From an uncultured Polaribacter sp. (GTDB taxonomy: Bacteria; Bacteroidota; Bacteroidia; Flavobacteriales; Flavobacteriaceae): a stretch of DNA of 64,000 bases. The DNA lies in the NCBI RefSeq assembly GCF_947496195.1, contig NZ_CANMBY010000002.1, positions 186,001-250,000 of the forward strand, given 5' to 3'. Within the stretch, counting starts at the first letter, position 1. The number at the start of each line of letters is the position of its first letter. The notes under the pieces were generated by a model. It was not told the DNA's origin and ran no database searches. It worked only from the letters and a program-made list of their open reading frames with translations. Positions 17,501-26,522 of this stretch are shown piece after piece. Both the position numbers and the translations under genes were made by a program.

Positions 17501-18193
17501 TTAAACTGCTTTAGAAGCTTTAGTTAATTCATCACTAATTATAACACCATCTTTAAGACGTACAATTCTTTTGGTTTGTTCTGCAACTTCTTCTTCGTGA
17601 GTAATTACAAAAACAGTCATACCTTCATCATTAATGGCTTTAAGCAAATCCATTACAGAATCTGTTGTTGTAGAATCTAATGCACCTGTAGGCTCATCTG
17701 CTAAAACAACTTTAGGTTTTGTAACTAATGCTCTTGCTATTGCAACACGTTGTTTTTGACCACCAGAAAGTTCGTTTGGTAAATGGTTAGCCCAATCTTT
17801 TAAGCCTACCTTTTCTAAATATTCTAAAGCTATTTCTAAACGTTCTTTTCTATTAATTCCTTTATAATAAAGAGGTAAAGCAACGTTTTCTAATGCAGTT
17901 TTGTAAGAAATTAAGTTGAAAGATTGAAAAACAAATCCTAAAAATTTATTTCTTAAAATTGCAGCTTTTTTTTCGTTCATATCTTTTATAACCTGACCAT
18001 TTAAATAGTAGTTACCTTCATCATGAACGTCTAATAAACCAACGATATTTAACAAAGTAGATTTTCCTGAACCAGAAGAACCCATAATAGAAACAAATTC
18101 TCCTTCTTTTATGTGTAAATCTATACCTTTTAATACATGAAGTGAATCTTTACCAATTGGATAAGATTTGTGTAGTTTTTCTATTTTAATCAT
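17501..18193 (-). CDS. ABC transporter ATP-binding protein (MacB/LolD type)
   Basis: The 230-residue ATPase has Walker A GSSGSGKST near 39-47, signature LSGGQKQR, Walker B 'VVLADEPTGALD' and the H-loop 'VFVITHEE'. 'FVFQSFNL' is the Q-loop. The spacing is typical of the MacB/LolD/FtsE group. It is the first gene of a compact four-gene operon and lies behind a terminator at 18324-18355, so a promoter is expected in 18194-18320; a one-mismatch -7 box (TACTTTCG) lies about 35 bases before the ATG. Confidence 0.93.
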   Translation of the reverse strand: MIKIEKLHKSYPIGKDSLHVLKGIDLHIKEGEFVSIMGSSGSGKSTLLNIVGLLDVHDEGNYYLNGQVIKDMNEKKAAILRNKFLGFVFQSFNLISYKTALENVALPLYYKGINRKERLEIALEYLEKVGLKDWANHLPNELSGGQKQRVAIARALVTKPKVVLADEPTGALDSTTTDSVMDLLKAINDEGMTVFVITHEEEVAEQTKRIVRLKDGVIISDELTKASKAV

Positions 18194-18323
18194 TTGTTGG
18201 TTAATTTTTTACGAAAGTATTGAATGCTTATTATTGCTGATATTAATATTATGTTAAAAGCTTTTAATAATATTCGATACACTAAATAGACGTTTGATTT
18301 ATAATTATGTTACAAGAATTCAT

Positions 18324-18355
18324 AAAAAAAACTCAAAAATTTAATTTTGAGTTTT
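18324..18355 (-). terminator. Terminator of the T9SS protein/lipoprotein operon
   Basis: AAAACTCAAAA (18328-18338) pairs with TTTTGAGTTTT (18345-18355); on the minus strand the stem is followed by a run of seven T (18330-18324). Confidence 0.8.
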
Positions 18356-18378
18356 CTTTATCTTTTTTTAAAAAAATA

Positions 18379-18786
18379 TTATTTAGTAAGAATCGATTTA
18401 TTTCTTTTTGTTATAAATTCTTTCTTAGTTATTATTTTATTATCAACTTTCATTTTAATCACCAAAGATTCTTTTTTAGATATTCTAGTTATATCTTCTA
18501 ATTTAAAGTGAAAAGAATAATTCCCTTTTGTAAAAGGACTCAACATTTGATAAGATGATAGACCTGTTTTTAAATCTTTATAATAATAATTCAGTTTTGT
18601 ATCATCATCTTCAATAAATAAATCTTCTATATAAAAATCTTTTTCAGAAGAAACAGAAATATTATATTCTATATAATCTGAACCCATAGGGTTTCCTTTT
18701 TTTATAAGTGTTTTATTTACTTCTGATATGTGTATAGATTTACAACCTACTAAAACAAATAAGATTAATACAATTGTATATTTCAT
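18379..18786 (-). CDS. Small lipoprotein of unknown function
   Basis: The 135-residue protein begins with a lipoprotein signal, MKYTIVLILFVLVGC, with the lipobox cysteine at 15. The rest is hydrophilic and beta-rich, without a family I recognise. Its ATG overlaps the TAA stop of the large T9SS-sorted protein by one base, so the two are translationally coupled and may act together at the cell surface; this is inferred only from position. Confidence 0.7.
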   Translation of the reverse strand: MKYTIVLILFVLVGCKSIHISEVNKTLIKKGNPMGSDYIEYNISVSSEKDFYIEDLFIEDDDTKLNYYYKDLKTGLSSYQMLSPFTKGNYSFHFKLEDITRISKKESLVIKMKVDNKIITKKEFITKRNKSILTK

Positions 18787-21374
18787 TAATTATTTGCTTT
18801 TATAAATTTAGTAGAATAGTTTTCTTTTGAGTTAAAAACTCTTAATATGTATATGTTTTTAGCTAAATTAGAAACATCTATAGTTGATGAAGAGTCTAAT
18901 TTTCCACTTTTAACCACACCTCCAACAACATTATAAATTGAATAATTATAATCATTGGCGTTTTTAATATTTATGTTTAAGATTCCATTAGTTGTAGGGT
19001 TTGGAAAAATAGAAAGTAAATCTTTATCCTCATTAAAATTATCTGTAGATAATGTAGAATTTTTAATACTTATTTCCCATAAACCTCTTCCAAATGTAGC
19101 TGCTACTAATTTATCATTTGTATAATGTATATCTATATCTCTAACATCAACATTTGGTAAACCAGAACCTAATCTAGTCCAATTCACACCACCATTTATA
19201 GAATAATAAACGCCTATTTCTGTTGCAGCAAATAATATTTCTGATGCTTCATTTTGTTTTAAAAGAATTTCTTTAATGACAACATTTGGTAAATCTCCAG
19301 AAATGTTAGAAAAACTGGTACCTCCATCTGAAGATTTATAAATTTTACTACCTGCATTATAACCTGAAACACTTACGTATAAAAAATCGTTATTCGTTCC
19401 ATCAAAATCTACTGAATTTATTGTACCTCCGTTAAAATTTTTTGTTACCCAATTAGTACCTCCATCTGAAGAAAATCTTAATCCATTAACACCTGCTACA
19501 AAAATTGAATTACCATGAGTGGCAATATCAGTTATTGCACTATCCTCACCAACATTTCCAGCACCTGAATTTAGACTGGTCATGAATAAAACAAAATCGT
19601 CTTCAATTTTATACACTTCATCACCACCTGCATAAAGAATATTTGGATTTACTGTATTAATTTCTAATGGGTAATAAAAACTTACTCCTGGTATAGTTAC
19701 TCTTTTTCCATTGCCTTGTAATTGGCCTTCGAAACCAGTATCTGTTTGCACAAAAAATCCGTTTTGATTACCTGTGTATCTAATATTAGAATTATTGTAA
19801 TTTATTGCAGACTGTATACCATCTCCCATTGCAACAGAGTACCAAGTACCATTAACCTTACTGTAAGTATCATTATCTTGATTTGCAATAACATAAGCAT
19901 CATCATTAGCAGATGGGTTAATAGCTACAGAATAAGATTGTGTTACAATAACATCTTCTGATTTATAAGTAATTGTTGGTCTTTGTGTAGATGGACTATT
20001 ACCATAATCTATATAAATTAGTCCTCCATCATTAACACTCCAAAATTCATAATCATTATCTAATGGTCCAATTCCATGAATATCTGGATGAATGTTAGAT
20101 CCATCTGAAGAATTATTTTCCCAATATCCATTTAAAGATTTATACCAATTTGCTCCATTATTTACAGATGAGCTACCATTTACAGCTCCTGAAATTATCA
20201 TATCATTTTTAACTAATAGTGCTTGATTAAAACCACCTTGAGGGTTATAACCAGGAACTGAAGAGCCTAGATTAGAAATTTGCTGTGTTGTAGAATTGAA
20301 CTTTTTAACTTGACCATCTTTATTTTGTACATAAAAACTACCATCTTCTCCAACAGTTACAGCTTGTCTATTAGTTGAAGAATTTTCTAGCTCAATTGTT
20401 GTCCAAATACCTAAATTATAATCATTTGTATAAGCAAGTTCAAAATAACCTGATACCATAATTTCTGTCCCTTTTACAGCCATTCTTCCAAAACCTCTTC
20501 CAATAGGTGAATTATAATTTGGCACGTAACTGTTTGTCCAAGTTGCTCCACCATCAATAGTTCTCATAACAGCAAATTTACCTGCAACAAAAACATTGTT
20601 TTCATCAATTACATGTAAGTCTCCCAATAATTGTTCTTGATTTAAGCCATAACTTAAGCCTGTTGAAACAAAAGTTTCTCCACCATCAGTCGATTTTAAA
20701 ACTCCAATTGAATTTGCTTGTCTACCATCATAATCTCCAGTAGAAACATAAATAGGCTTAGTTGTATAATTAGCAAACGTTGCATCTGGAGTTGTTTTTA
20801 TATCTGAAACTCCAATTCCTGCTAAAAAATCTAATTTTGGAGACCAAGAAGTACCACCATCAGTAGACTTCCAAACACCTCCATTTGGTGCACCAACAAA
20901 CAAAATATCTTGATCTCTATCTGTAGGATGTTTAATTCTTAATAAAGTATTTAGTCTACCCATTTGTGGACGACTCGAATATCCATTTGCCTCTGGTAAT
21001 TTTTGAGGCCCGACATTTAGCCAAGATTCTGTATTAAATTGAGATTTTTGATATTGTAAATCTCGTGCTTTTATTTTACCATTTACATCTAAAATATCAG
21101 CATTAAAATAGCCTAAGTTAGCAGATGGAAAATTACCTAATTCATCTACTCTATCTTTCCAATAATAAGCCCATCTATTAAATTGTTTTATTGCTTTTCT
21201 ATTAGAAATTTTAGACAAATCATAGCTTTTAATTTCTTCTTTTTTCTTTTTTACAATTTCAAAATAATTTAAATCTCCCTTTGCTGCTTCATCTATATAG
21301 TCAAGTTTTACATTGTTTTGTGAAAAAAGAACAGAAAAAGAAAAAAGAAATAATAATGTAGTCTTAAATTTCAT
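18786..21374 (-). CDS. T9SS type A sorting domain protein with Asp-box/BNR repeats
   Basis: The 862-residue secreted protein has a signal peptide (MKFKTTLLFLFSFSVLFSQ), a helical region to about residue 120, then sialidase/VPS10-like propeller blades marked by Asp-boxes: 'STDGGTSWSP', 'STDGGETFVS', 'TIDGGATWTN', 'SSDGGTNWVT' and 'SSDGGTSFSN'. The C-terminal ~75 residues are a type A sorting domain ('LSIFPNPTTNGILNINI...NIYILRVF...STKFIKAN'), which directs export through the type IX secretion system and surface anchoring or release. No sialidase catalytic arginine triad or glycosidase motif is evident, so a binding or protein-protein role is as likely as an enzyme. It is co-transcribed with the overlapping lipoprotein gene. 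Confidence 0.87.
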   Translation of the reverse strand: MKFKTTLLFLFSFSVLFSQNNVKLDYIDEAAKGDLNYFEIVKKKKEEIKSYDLSKISNRKAIKQFNRWAYYWKDRVDELGNFPSANLGYFNADILDVNGKIKARDLQYQKSQFNTESWLNVGPQKLPEANGYSSRPQMGRLNTLLRIKHPTDRDQDILFVGAPNGGVWKSTDGGTSWSPKLDFLAGIGVSDIKTTPDATFANYTTKPIYVSTGDYDGRQANSIGVLKSTDGGETFVSTGLSYGLNQEQLLGDLHVIDENNVFVAGKFAVMRTIDGGATWTNSYVPNYNSPIGRGFGRMAVKGTEIMVSGYFELAYTNDYNLGIWTTIELENSSTNRQAVTVGEDGSFYVQNKDGQVKKFNSTTQQISNLGSSVPGYNPQGGFNQALLVKNDMIISGAVNGSSSVNNGANWYKSLNGYWENNSSDGSNIHPDIHGIGPLDNDYEFWSVNDGGLIYIDYGNSPSTQRPTITYKSEDVIVTQSYSVAINPSANDDAYVIANQDNDTYSKVNGTWYSVAMGDGIQSAINYNNSNIRYTGNQNGFFVQTDTGFEGQLQGNGKRVTIPGVSFYYPLEINTVNPNILYAGGDEVYKIEDDFVLFMTSLNSGAGNVGEDSAITDIATHGNSIFVAGVNGLRFSSDGGTNWVTKNFNGGTINSVDFDGTNNDFLYVSVSGYNAGSKIYKSSDGGTSFSNISGDLPNVVIKEILLKQNEASEILFAATEIGVYYSINGGVNWTRLGSGLPNVDVRDIDIHYTNDKLVAATFGRGLWEISIKNSTLSTDNFNEDKDLLSIFPNPTTNGILNINIKNANDYNYSIYNVVGGVVKSGKLDSSSTIDVSNLAKNIYILRVFNSKENYSTKFIKANN

Positions 21375-21420
21375 AGTTTAATTTATTAATTTGTAGGTTT
21401 AAAGATAATTATATTTTATT

Positions 21421-21428
21421 TAAATTTG
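21421..21428 (+). promoter_or_regulatory. Possible -7 box for the DCC-family gene
   Basis: TAAATTTG is a perfect Bacteroidetes -7 match, 13 bases before the GTG start, implying a very short leader. The nearest upstream TTG (21391) is 27 bases away, somewhat too far, so this is tentative. Confidence 0.35.
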
Positions 21429-21441
21429 AGAAAAAGTAATT

Positions 21442-21858
21442 GTGGTTGATTTACCTAAAGGGAAAAAAATAATTTTATTTGACGGAGTTTGTAACCTATG
21501 TAACAATTTCGTGAATATGATTATTAAAAAAGATAAAAACAACTGTTTTGTTTTTACAGCTTTAGAATCTAATCACGGACAAAAAATCACAAATCATTTA
21601 AAAATAGATACTTCTAAAATTGAGTCGATTATTTTATATGAACCAGGAGTATCTTATGATTTTAAATCTACAGCTGCATTAAAAATAATGAGAGAGTTTA
21701 AAGGCTTTTGGTGGTTTTTTCAATTAGGCTACATTTTACCTGAACCTATAAGGGATGGTATTTATGATATTGTCGCCAAAAACCGATATAAATGGTTTGG
21801 AAAAAAAGACAGCTGTATGATTCCAACACCCGAACTTAAAGAAAAATTTTTAGATTAA
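21442..21858 (+). CDS. Thiol-disulfide oxidoreductase DCC family protein (DUF393)
   Basis: The 138-residue protein has the diagnostic D14-G-V-C17-N-L-C20 motif just after the first beta-strand (KKIILFDGVCNLCNNF) and the later 'VAKNRYKWFGKKDSC' signature. DCC proteins are predicted thioredoxin-fold oxidoreductases of unknown substrate. The start is GTG at 21442, since the next in-frame ATG would remove the motif. It begins a small plus-strand run with a membrane protein (16 bases on) and a HAD phosphatase. Confidence 0.88.
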   Translation: MVDLPKGKKIILFDGVCNLCNNFVNMIIKKDKNNCFVFTALESNHGQKITNHLKIDTSKIESIILYEPGVSYDFKSTAALKIMREFKGFWWFFQLGYILPEPIRDGIYDIVAKNRYKWFGKKDSCMIPTPELKEKFLD

Positions 21859-21874
21859 TTAAAACCCTTCCCCC

Positions 21875-22189
21875 ATGAAAAAAATTAACTTTAAAACAGA
21901 TTTCAAAGTCAAATTACCAATTGTTACTATAGCAATTCTTGTTTTTATTGGTATTCTAAGTTATCAATTTACAGATAAAAACTTTTATTTAATATCTACA
22001 ATAATTGGTGTTCTTATTTTATTTGCAATTATACTGTCTATTATTGGCCTTTTACGTTCAATAAAAAAATTAAAAGGCCCCAAAACTAAAAGAAGAATGT
22101 TTAGCCTTTTTGCAGGAGGTTTTTTAATTTGTGTATTATTGTACTTAATTATAGACAATATAGTTAATGCAATAAAATACTTAACTTAA
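21875..22189 (+). CDS. Small three-helix membrane protein
   Basis: The 104-residue protein has a basic N-terminus and three hydrophobic segments (LPIVTIAILVFIGILSY, LISTIIGVLILFAIILSII and FSLFAGGFLICVLLYLII) with a Lys/Arg-rich loop (KKLKGPKTKRRM) between helices 2 and 3. No family recognised. It lies between the DCC gene and the HAD gene with gaps of 16 and 3 bases, so it is in their operon. Confidence 0.65.
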   Translation: MKKINFKTDFKVKLPIVTIAILVFIGILSYQFTDKNFYLISTIIGVLILFAIILSIIGLLRSIKKLKGPKTKRRMFSLFAGGFLICVLLYLIIDNIVNAIKYLT

Positions 22190-22192
22190 TTA

Positions 22193-22849
22193 ATGAATTT
22201 ACCAAAGAATATTAAGTGTGCAATTTTTGATATGGATGGAGTTATAATAGACTCTGAAGAAATTCATAAAAAAGCTTATTATGAAACCTTTGAATCTATC
22301 AAAGTCAAAGTTTCAGATGATTTATACAAAACATTAACTGGTTCTTCTACTTTAAATGCTTTTCAAAAATTAGTTGAATATTTTAATTTAGAATTAAATC
22401 CTGAAGATTTAGTTTTAGCTAAAAGAAAGCGTTATGTAAATTATTTTGAAAATGACTCAAATTTACATTTGGTAGAGGGTGTAGAAGAAATTATAAAGTA
22501 TTTTTATCAAAAAGGATTAATATTAATTTTGGCATCTTCTTCTGCTATGGTTAACATAAATCGTGTATTTGATAGATTTAACTTACATCAATACTTTACA
22601 GCGAAAATAAGTGGTGCAGATTTAAAAGAATCTAAACCCAACCCAGAAATATTTTTAAAAGCAGCCAAACTTGCAAAAACACCCAAAGAAAATTGTTTTG
22701 TTATAGAAGATTCAGATAATGGTGTTAAAGCAGCAAATGATGCAGGTATTTATGTCTTTGGTTACCAAAACCCTTTAGCAGCAGATCAAACTTTAAAAAA
22801 TGCCAATAAAAAAATAAAAAGCTTTAAAGAACTTAAAGAATTTATTTAA
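22193..22849 (+). CDS. HAD-superfamily phosphatase, beta-phosphoglucomutase-like
   Basis: The 218-residue protein has the HAD motif I with D13 and D15 in 'AIFDMDGVIIDSEEIH', motif II 'LILASSS', motif III Lys in 'ESKPNPEIF' and motif IV 'CFVIEDSDNGVKAA'. The alpha-helical cap between motifs I and II (about 20-85) is of the subclass I type seen in beta-phosphoglucomutases and phosphoglycolate phosphatases. It probably dephosphorylates or isomerises a small sugar phosphate in the cytosol. It is the third gene of the DCC run. Confidence 0.88.
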   Translation: MNLPKNIKCAIFDMDGVIIDSEEIHKKAYYETFESIKVKVSDDLYKTLTGSSTLNAFQKLVEYFNLELNPEDLVLAKRKRYVNYFENDSNLHLVEGVEEIIKYFYQKGLILILASSSAMVNINRVFDRFNLHQYFTAKISGADLKESKPNPEIFLKAAKLAKTPKENCFVIEDSDNGVKAANDAGIYVFGYQNPLAADQTLKNANKKIKSFKELKEFI

Positions 22850-22908
22850 TAAGTACTTTTAGATTTTTTATGTGATTATTTTTTTATATTTTTAGTTTAA
22901 AATAAAAA

Positions 22909-23316
22909 ATGACGACTAAAGTAATTTTACTTTTTGTATTATTTTTTGTTAACCTATTTGGTTTTTTTTCTTTGACATCTACATTAATAAACAGCCCCTT
23001 TAGAGTTTTTTTTGGAGGAAAAAATCACAAATCAGGGAGCAAAAAAATTTATTGGATAGGACACATAGTGTTAGTTCTATTGATTTTTTATGCTTGGGAA
23101 GAAATCACTAAAACTCCACCAACATTTGTACTTATATTAACTTTATTGCTTTCTTCTTTATTATCATTTTTATATCCTGTAATTGATAAAAAGTTTTACA
23201 ATAAATATAGATTGTATCTAATTTCTGATACTGTTAAACTAGCTTTTGTATATAACCTTGTAATTTTATATATATTAGGTTTAATATTTAATAAATTTTT
23301 ACTGATTTGGTATTAG
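22909..23316 (+). CDS. Hypothetical four-helix membrane protein
   Basis: The 135-residue protein has four hydrophobic segments: VILLFVLFFVNLFGFFSL, WIGHIVLVLLIFYAWEEI, FVLILTLLLSSLLSFLYPVI and FVYNLVILYILGLIFNKFLLI. No motif identifies a function. It is 59 bases after the HAD gene and converges on the M1 peptidase gene with only 18 bases between stop codons, in which I see no terminator hairpin. Confidence 0.65.
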   Translation: MTTKVILLFVLFFVNLFGFFSLTSTLINSPFRVFFGGKNHKSGSKKIYWIGHIVLVLLIFYAWEEITKTPPTFVLILTLLLSSLLSFLYPVIDKKFYNKYRLYLISDTVKLAFVYNLVILYILGLIFNKFLLIWY

Positions 23317-23334
23317 ATAATTTGAAATTTCTAA

Positions 23335-25779
23335 TTACAGTAGTTTAGCCATTGCAGTTTTTATTATAGCAATATTTTTTTCTCTGTTTGGTTTATCTGC
23401 TTTCTTTTGATCATTTACCATATTACGCATTAAATTAATGGCTACCTTATCAAAATTAAATCCTTTGTATTGTTTTCCTTTAACAACCATGTCATCAACT
23501 ACATTTTGAATAGCTTCTGTATTATTACTTTCAGAAATCTGTTTAAATGCACTTTTAAATAAAATTTTGGTAGGCTCATCATTTGATAAAAACATTCCAG
23601 AAACAACACTTTTTGCTATAAAAGGTAGTTCAGAATCATCTTTTTCTTCTATAAAAATTCTTGTTAATGGAGTAGCTAATATTTTACGAACTTCATCTGG
23701 TAAAGTTTTAGACTTTTTTAAAGCTTTTTCTTTATCTACATAATACATAGACACTAAAGCTCTTCCTAACACTGAATATGATTTTGTTTCTAATGCTTTT
23801 TCAAAAATAGGAATCAACTCAACATCTATTAATTTGCCTAATGTACCAATTGCAGATGCTTGTACTAATGTTTTCTTATCATTATTAGCCATATTTATAA
23901 TCTTATTTATGGCATCTCTTTTAGAAAATTTATTAATTAAATCTATATTTTCTAAGGCTAAAATTCTTATTTTATATGATTCATCATTTAAAGCTTCTAC
24001 AACTGCATTAAATGCGTCTTTTTCTTCTTGTTTTTTTACTACTTCTAACAAAGCTTCTCTTCTATGCACAAAATTATCTGCATGTTTTAATTGAAAAATA
24101 TAGTCGCTTAATATTTTGTTTTCATTTAAATCACAAATTAAATTGTTATCAGAATTAATTTGAATTAAGTTAGGTTGACTATTGTAAGGAAACGTAAAAG
24201 AAGCATCTTTAGCATCTACAAAAACGGTATGTCTTGTTTTTTTTGATCCTTCAAAAACATCAATAGATATTGGAAATTGAAAGTAACCTGATTGTAATTG
24301 AAATAAATTAACAGTTACTGTTTTTCTTAATGTATTATAATCATAAGAAACCTGTATATCTGGGTGTCCTGCACCATAAAACCATTGGTTAAAAAACCAA
24401 TTTAAATCTTTACCAGTTAATTCTTCAAAAACTAATCTTAATTGATGAACTTCTGCAGACTGGTATTGATACTTAGTTAAATATTGTTTTAATCCTTCAA
24501 AAAAAGCTTTGTCACCAACAACTTTTCTAAGCATATGCAAAATTGCACCTCCTTTATTGTAACTAACCAAATCAAATAAATCTTCTCTATCATCGTAAGT
24601 AAATCTTACTAAAGATTTGTTTTTAGCATCTTGTGCGTTTTTATAAGCTTCAACTTGATCAAATAAATGCATCTCAGCATTTACTTTACCATATTTATAC
24701 TCTCTCCATAAATACTCACTATAATTTGCAAAAGATTCATTTAATGCCAAATTAGACCAGCTTTCTGAAGTTACTAAATTTCCAAACCAATGATGAAAAA
24801 TTTCATGAGCAATAGTATTTTCTTGAATATTATTATCTATTAATTGACCTGGTTTTTGATAAGCTTGTTCACCATGAACTACTGCTGTTGTATTTTCCAT
24901 TGCTCCAGAAACATAATCTCTTACTACAATTTGGCTGTACTTATTCCAAGGGAAATCTACCCCTAGTTTAGTTTCAAAAAAACCAATCATTTCTGGAGTT
25001 AAACCAAATATTTCTTTGGCATAAGGTGCGTATTCTTTCTCTACATAATAATCAACAGGAATGTTTTTGTAGTTATCTTTTATAATTTCGAACTCACCTA
25101 CTCCTATAAATGCTAGATAAGGAGCGTGTTTTTGATCTAATTTCCAATAATCTGTTCTATTTTTTCCTTTTCTTATTTGATTGATTAATGCTCCATTAGA
25201 AAGTGTAACATATTTATTAGGTACTGTAATTTCTATTTCTTGCGTCATTTTTTGATTAGGAGCATCTATTGTTGGAAACCATGCACTATTAGCTTGTGTT
25301 TCTCCTTGTGTCCAAATTTGTGCAGTCTTATTTTTATCAAAGCCATCTGTATTAATAAAATAAAGTCCTTTAGCATCTGTAATTGCTTTACTACCTCTAT
25401 CTTTTACTTTTTCTGGTTGAGATAGGTATTTTATGTAAAGGGTAAATTCTTGGTTTTTGGTGTACTTTTTTGGTAAAACTATTTCTAAATCAAAATCGTT
25501 GTATGTAAAGTTTAGGTTTTTCTCATTTAGCTTAACTTCACTAATTATCATTGTATTAGCATCTAAAACTACTTTATTAGCATCGTAATAATGTGGTTTT
25601 AGAGTAACCCAAGCTTCACCATTCATAGTTTTATCAGAAAAATTAAAATCTACTTTTAATTTTGTGTGTACTAAATCAAAAATTTTTTCTCTTTCTGGTT
25701 TATAATTATCAGGAGTTTGTGAAAAAATACTGCTGCAAAGCAGTGTGAAAAATATAATTACTAAATGTTGTAACTTCAT
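23335..25779 (-). CDS. M1 family aminopeptidase with C-terminal HEAT-like repeats
   Basis: Starting from the ATG at 25779 (814 residues; the in-frame ATG at 25803 overlaps a -7 promoter box), the protein has a signal peptide (MKLQHLVIIFFTLLCSSIFSQ), an M1 beta-sandwich, the exopeptidase motif 'GAMENTT', the zinc site H325-E-I-F-H329 with E348 in 'LALNESFANYSEY', and a C-terminal helical region (about 570-814) with HEAT/ARM-like repeats. M1 enzymes remove N-terminal residues from peptides; here in the periplasm. It is a single gene behind a terminator for the DUF4252 operon. Confidence 0.92.
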   Translation of the reverse strand: MKLQHLVIIFFTLLCSSIFSQTPDNYKPEREKIFDLVHTKLKVDFNFSDKTMNGEAWVTLKPHYYDANKVVLDANTMIISEVKLNEKNLNFTYNDFDLEIVLPKKYTKNQEFTLYIKYLSQPEKVKDRGSKAITDAKGLYFINTDGFDKNKTAQIWTQGETQANSAWFPTIDAPNQKMTQEIEITVPNKYVTLSNGALINQIRKGKNRTDYWKLDQKHAPYLAFIGVGEFEIIKDNYKNIPVDYYVEKEYAPYAKEIFGLTPEMIGFFETKLGVDFPWNKYSQIVVRDYVSGAMENTTAVVHGEQAYQKPGQLIDNNIQENTIAHEIFHHWFGNLVTSESWSNLALNESFANYSEYLWREYKYGKVNAEMHLFDQVEAYKNAQDAKNKSLVRFTYDDREDLFDLVSYNKGGAILHMLRKVVGDKAFFEGLKQYLTKYQYQSAEVHQLRLVFEELTGKDLNWFFNQWFYGAGHPDIQVSYDYNTLRKTVTVNLFQLQSGYFQFPISIDVFEGSKKTRHTVFVDAKDASFTFPYNSQPNLIQINSDNNLICDLNENKILSDYIFQLKHADNFVHRREALLEVVKKQEEKDAFNAVVEALNDESYKIRILALENIDLINKFSKRDAINKIINMANNDKKTLVQASAIGTLGKLIDVELIPIFEKALETKSYSVLGRALVSMYYVDKEKALKKSKTLPDEVRKILATPLTRIFIEEKDDSELPFIAKSVVSGMFLSNDEPTKILFKSAFKQISESNNTEAIQNVVDDMVVKGKQYKGFNFDKVAINLMRNMVNDQKKADKPNREKNIAIIKTAMAKLL

Positions 25780-25800
25780 AAATGTCTCTTTCTTGAGGCT

Positions 25801-25808
25801 CAAAAATA
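25801..25808 (-). promoter_or_regulatory. -7 box upstream of the M1 peptidase
   Basis: TATTTTTG on the minus strand is a perfect TAnnTTTG match. It implies transcription from about 25794 with a leader of about 15 bases to the ATG at 25779. No TTG at the expected spacing is seen. Confidence 0.4.
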
Positions 25809-25871
25809 ATAAATAAGCTTAAAGATGTTGTTAATGCATGGTTAAATTCAAAAAACGTACCAAAAAGAAAT

Positions 25872-25907
25872 AAAAAAAGCTGTAATTCTTAGAAAGAATT
25901 ACAGCTT
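25872..25907 (-). terminator. Terminator of the sigma/DUF4252 operon
   Basis: A perfect 14-bp stem (25877-25890 with 25894-25907) around AGCTGTAATTCTT with a three-base loop is followed on the minus strand by seven T (25878-25872). Confidence 0.9.
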
Positions 25908-25928
25908 ATAAATTACTTGTAATAGTAA

Positions 25929-26471
25929 TTATTGGTTAAATAGATTTGCAAAATTTTTAAATGAATCGTTATTAGCATCCATTTTTACACTATTCATCAT
26001 TTCAATAATTTGTGCAGGATTCATATTTTCTCCTAATAAACGAGCAACACCAACACCTTGTTGATCACCATAGCCAAAAGCAATTACTTCATCTATAGCA
26101 TCTGTTTTACCTGAGTAATAAATACTAACATTCATTCCTTTCATTTTCATAGACATCAAACTTTTATAATCGTTATTGTCTTTAAAAATGTTTTTTAGCT
26201 TAGACTTTTCAGTTTCGTAAGTTGCTGTGTTATCTTCTGTTTTAGGTAAAAATACAATGTTAATTTTTTTAATGCTTTCCATCGTCTTTTTTACGTCTTC
26301 AGAAACATCAGCATTTGCAGTTAACACAGAACTTACAGGTAGATCTCCTGTATAAAAACCGTCTTTACCACTTGTATCTACTAAATAACTTTGTAATGAT
26401 TTTTCATTTTTACAAGAGCTAAGTAATGCTACAAAAAGTAATAAAGTACAACTTGTGATTATTTTTTTCAT
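25929..26471 (-). CDS. DUF4252 lipoprotein (second copy)
   Basis: The 180-residue protein has a lipoprotein signal peptide ending LLSSC (Cys 20) and the DUF4252 layout, with a short alpha/beta domain and a C-terminal segment 'MNPAQIIEMMNSVKMDANN'. The role of DUF4252 is unknown; the family is frequent in Bacteroidota downstream of ECF sigma/anti-sigma pairs. It follows a related DUF4252 gene by 51 bases that contain a hairpin, and the operon ends at the terminator 25872-25907. Confidence 0.82.
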   Translation of the reverse strand: MKKIITSCTLLLFVALLSSCKNEKSLQSYLVDTSGKDGFYTGDLPVSSVLTANADVSEDVKKTMESIKKINIVFLPKTEDNTATYETEKSKLKNIFKDNNDYKSLMSMKMKGMNVSIYYSGKTDAIDEVIAFGYGDQQGVGVARLLGENMNPAQIIEMMNSVKMDANNDSFKNFANLFNQ

Positions 26472-26488
26472 TTGATTTTGTTTTAGTA

Positions 26489-26514
26489 AAGTCTAGGTTT
26501 TTACACCTAGACTT
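26489..26514. other. Intra-operon hairpin between the two DUF4252 genes
   Basis: AAGTCTAGGT (26489-26498) pairs perfectly with ACCTAGACTT (26505-26514), loop six bases. No T-tract follows on the coding (minus) strand, so it is more likely a processing or stabilising hairpin than a full terminator. Confidence 0.5.
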
Positions 26515-26522
26515 CTATTTTT

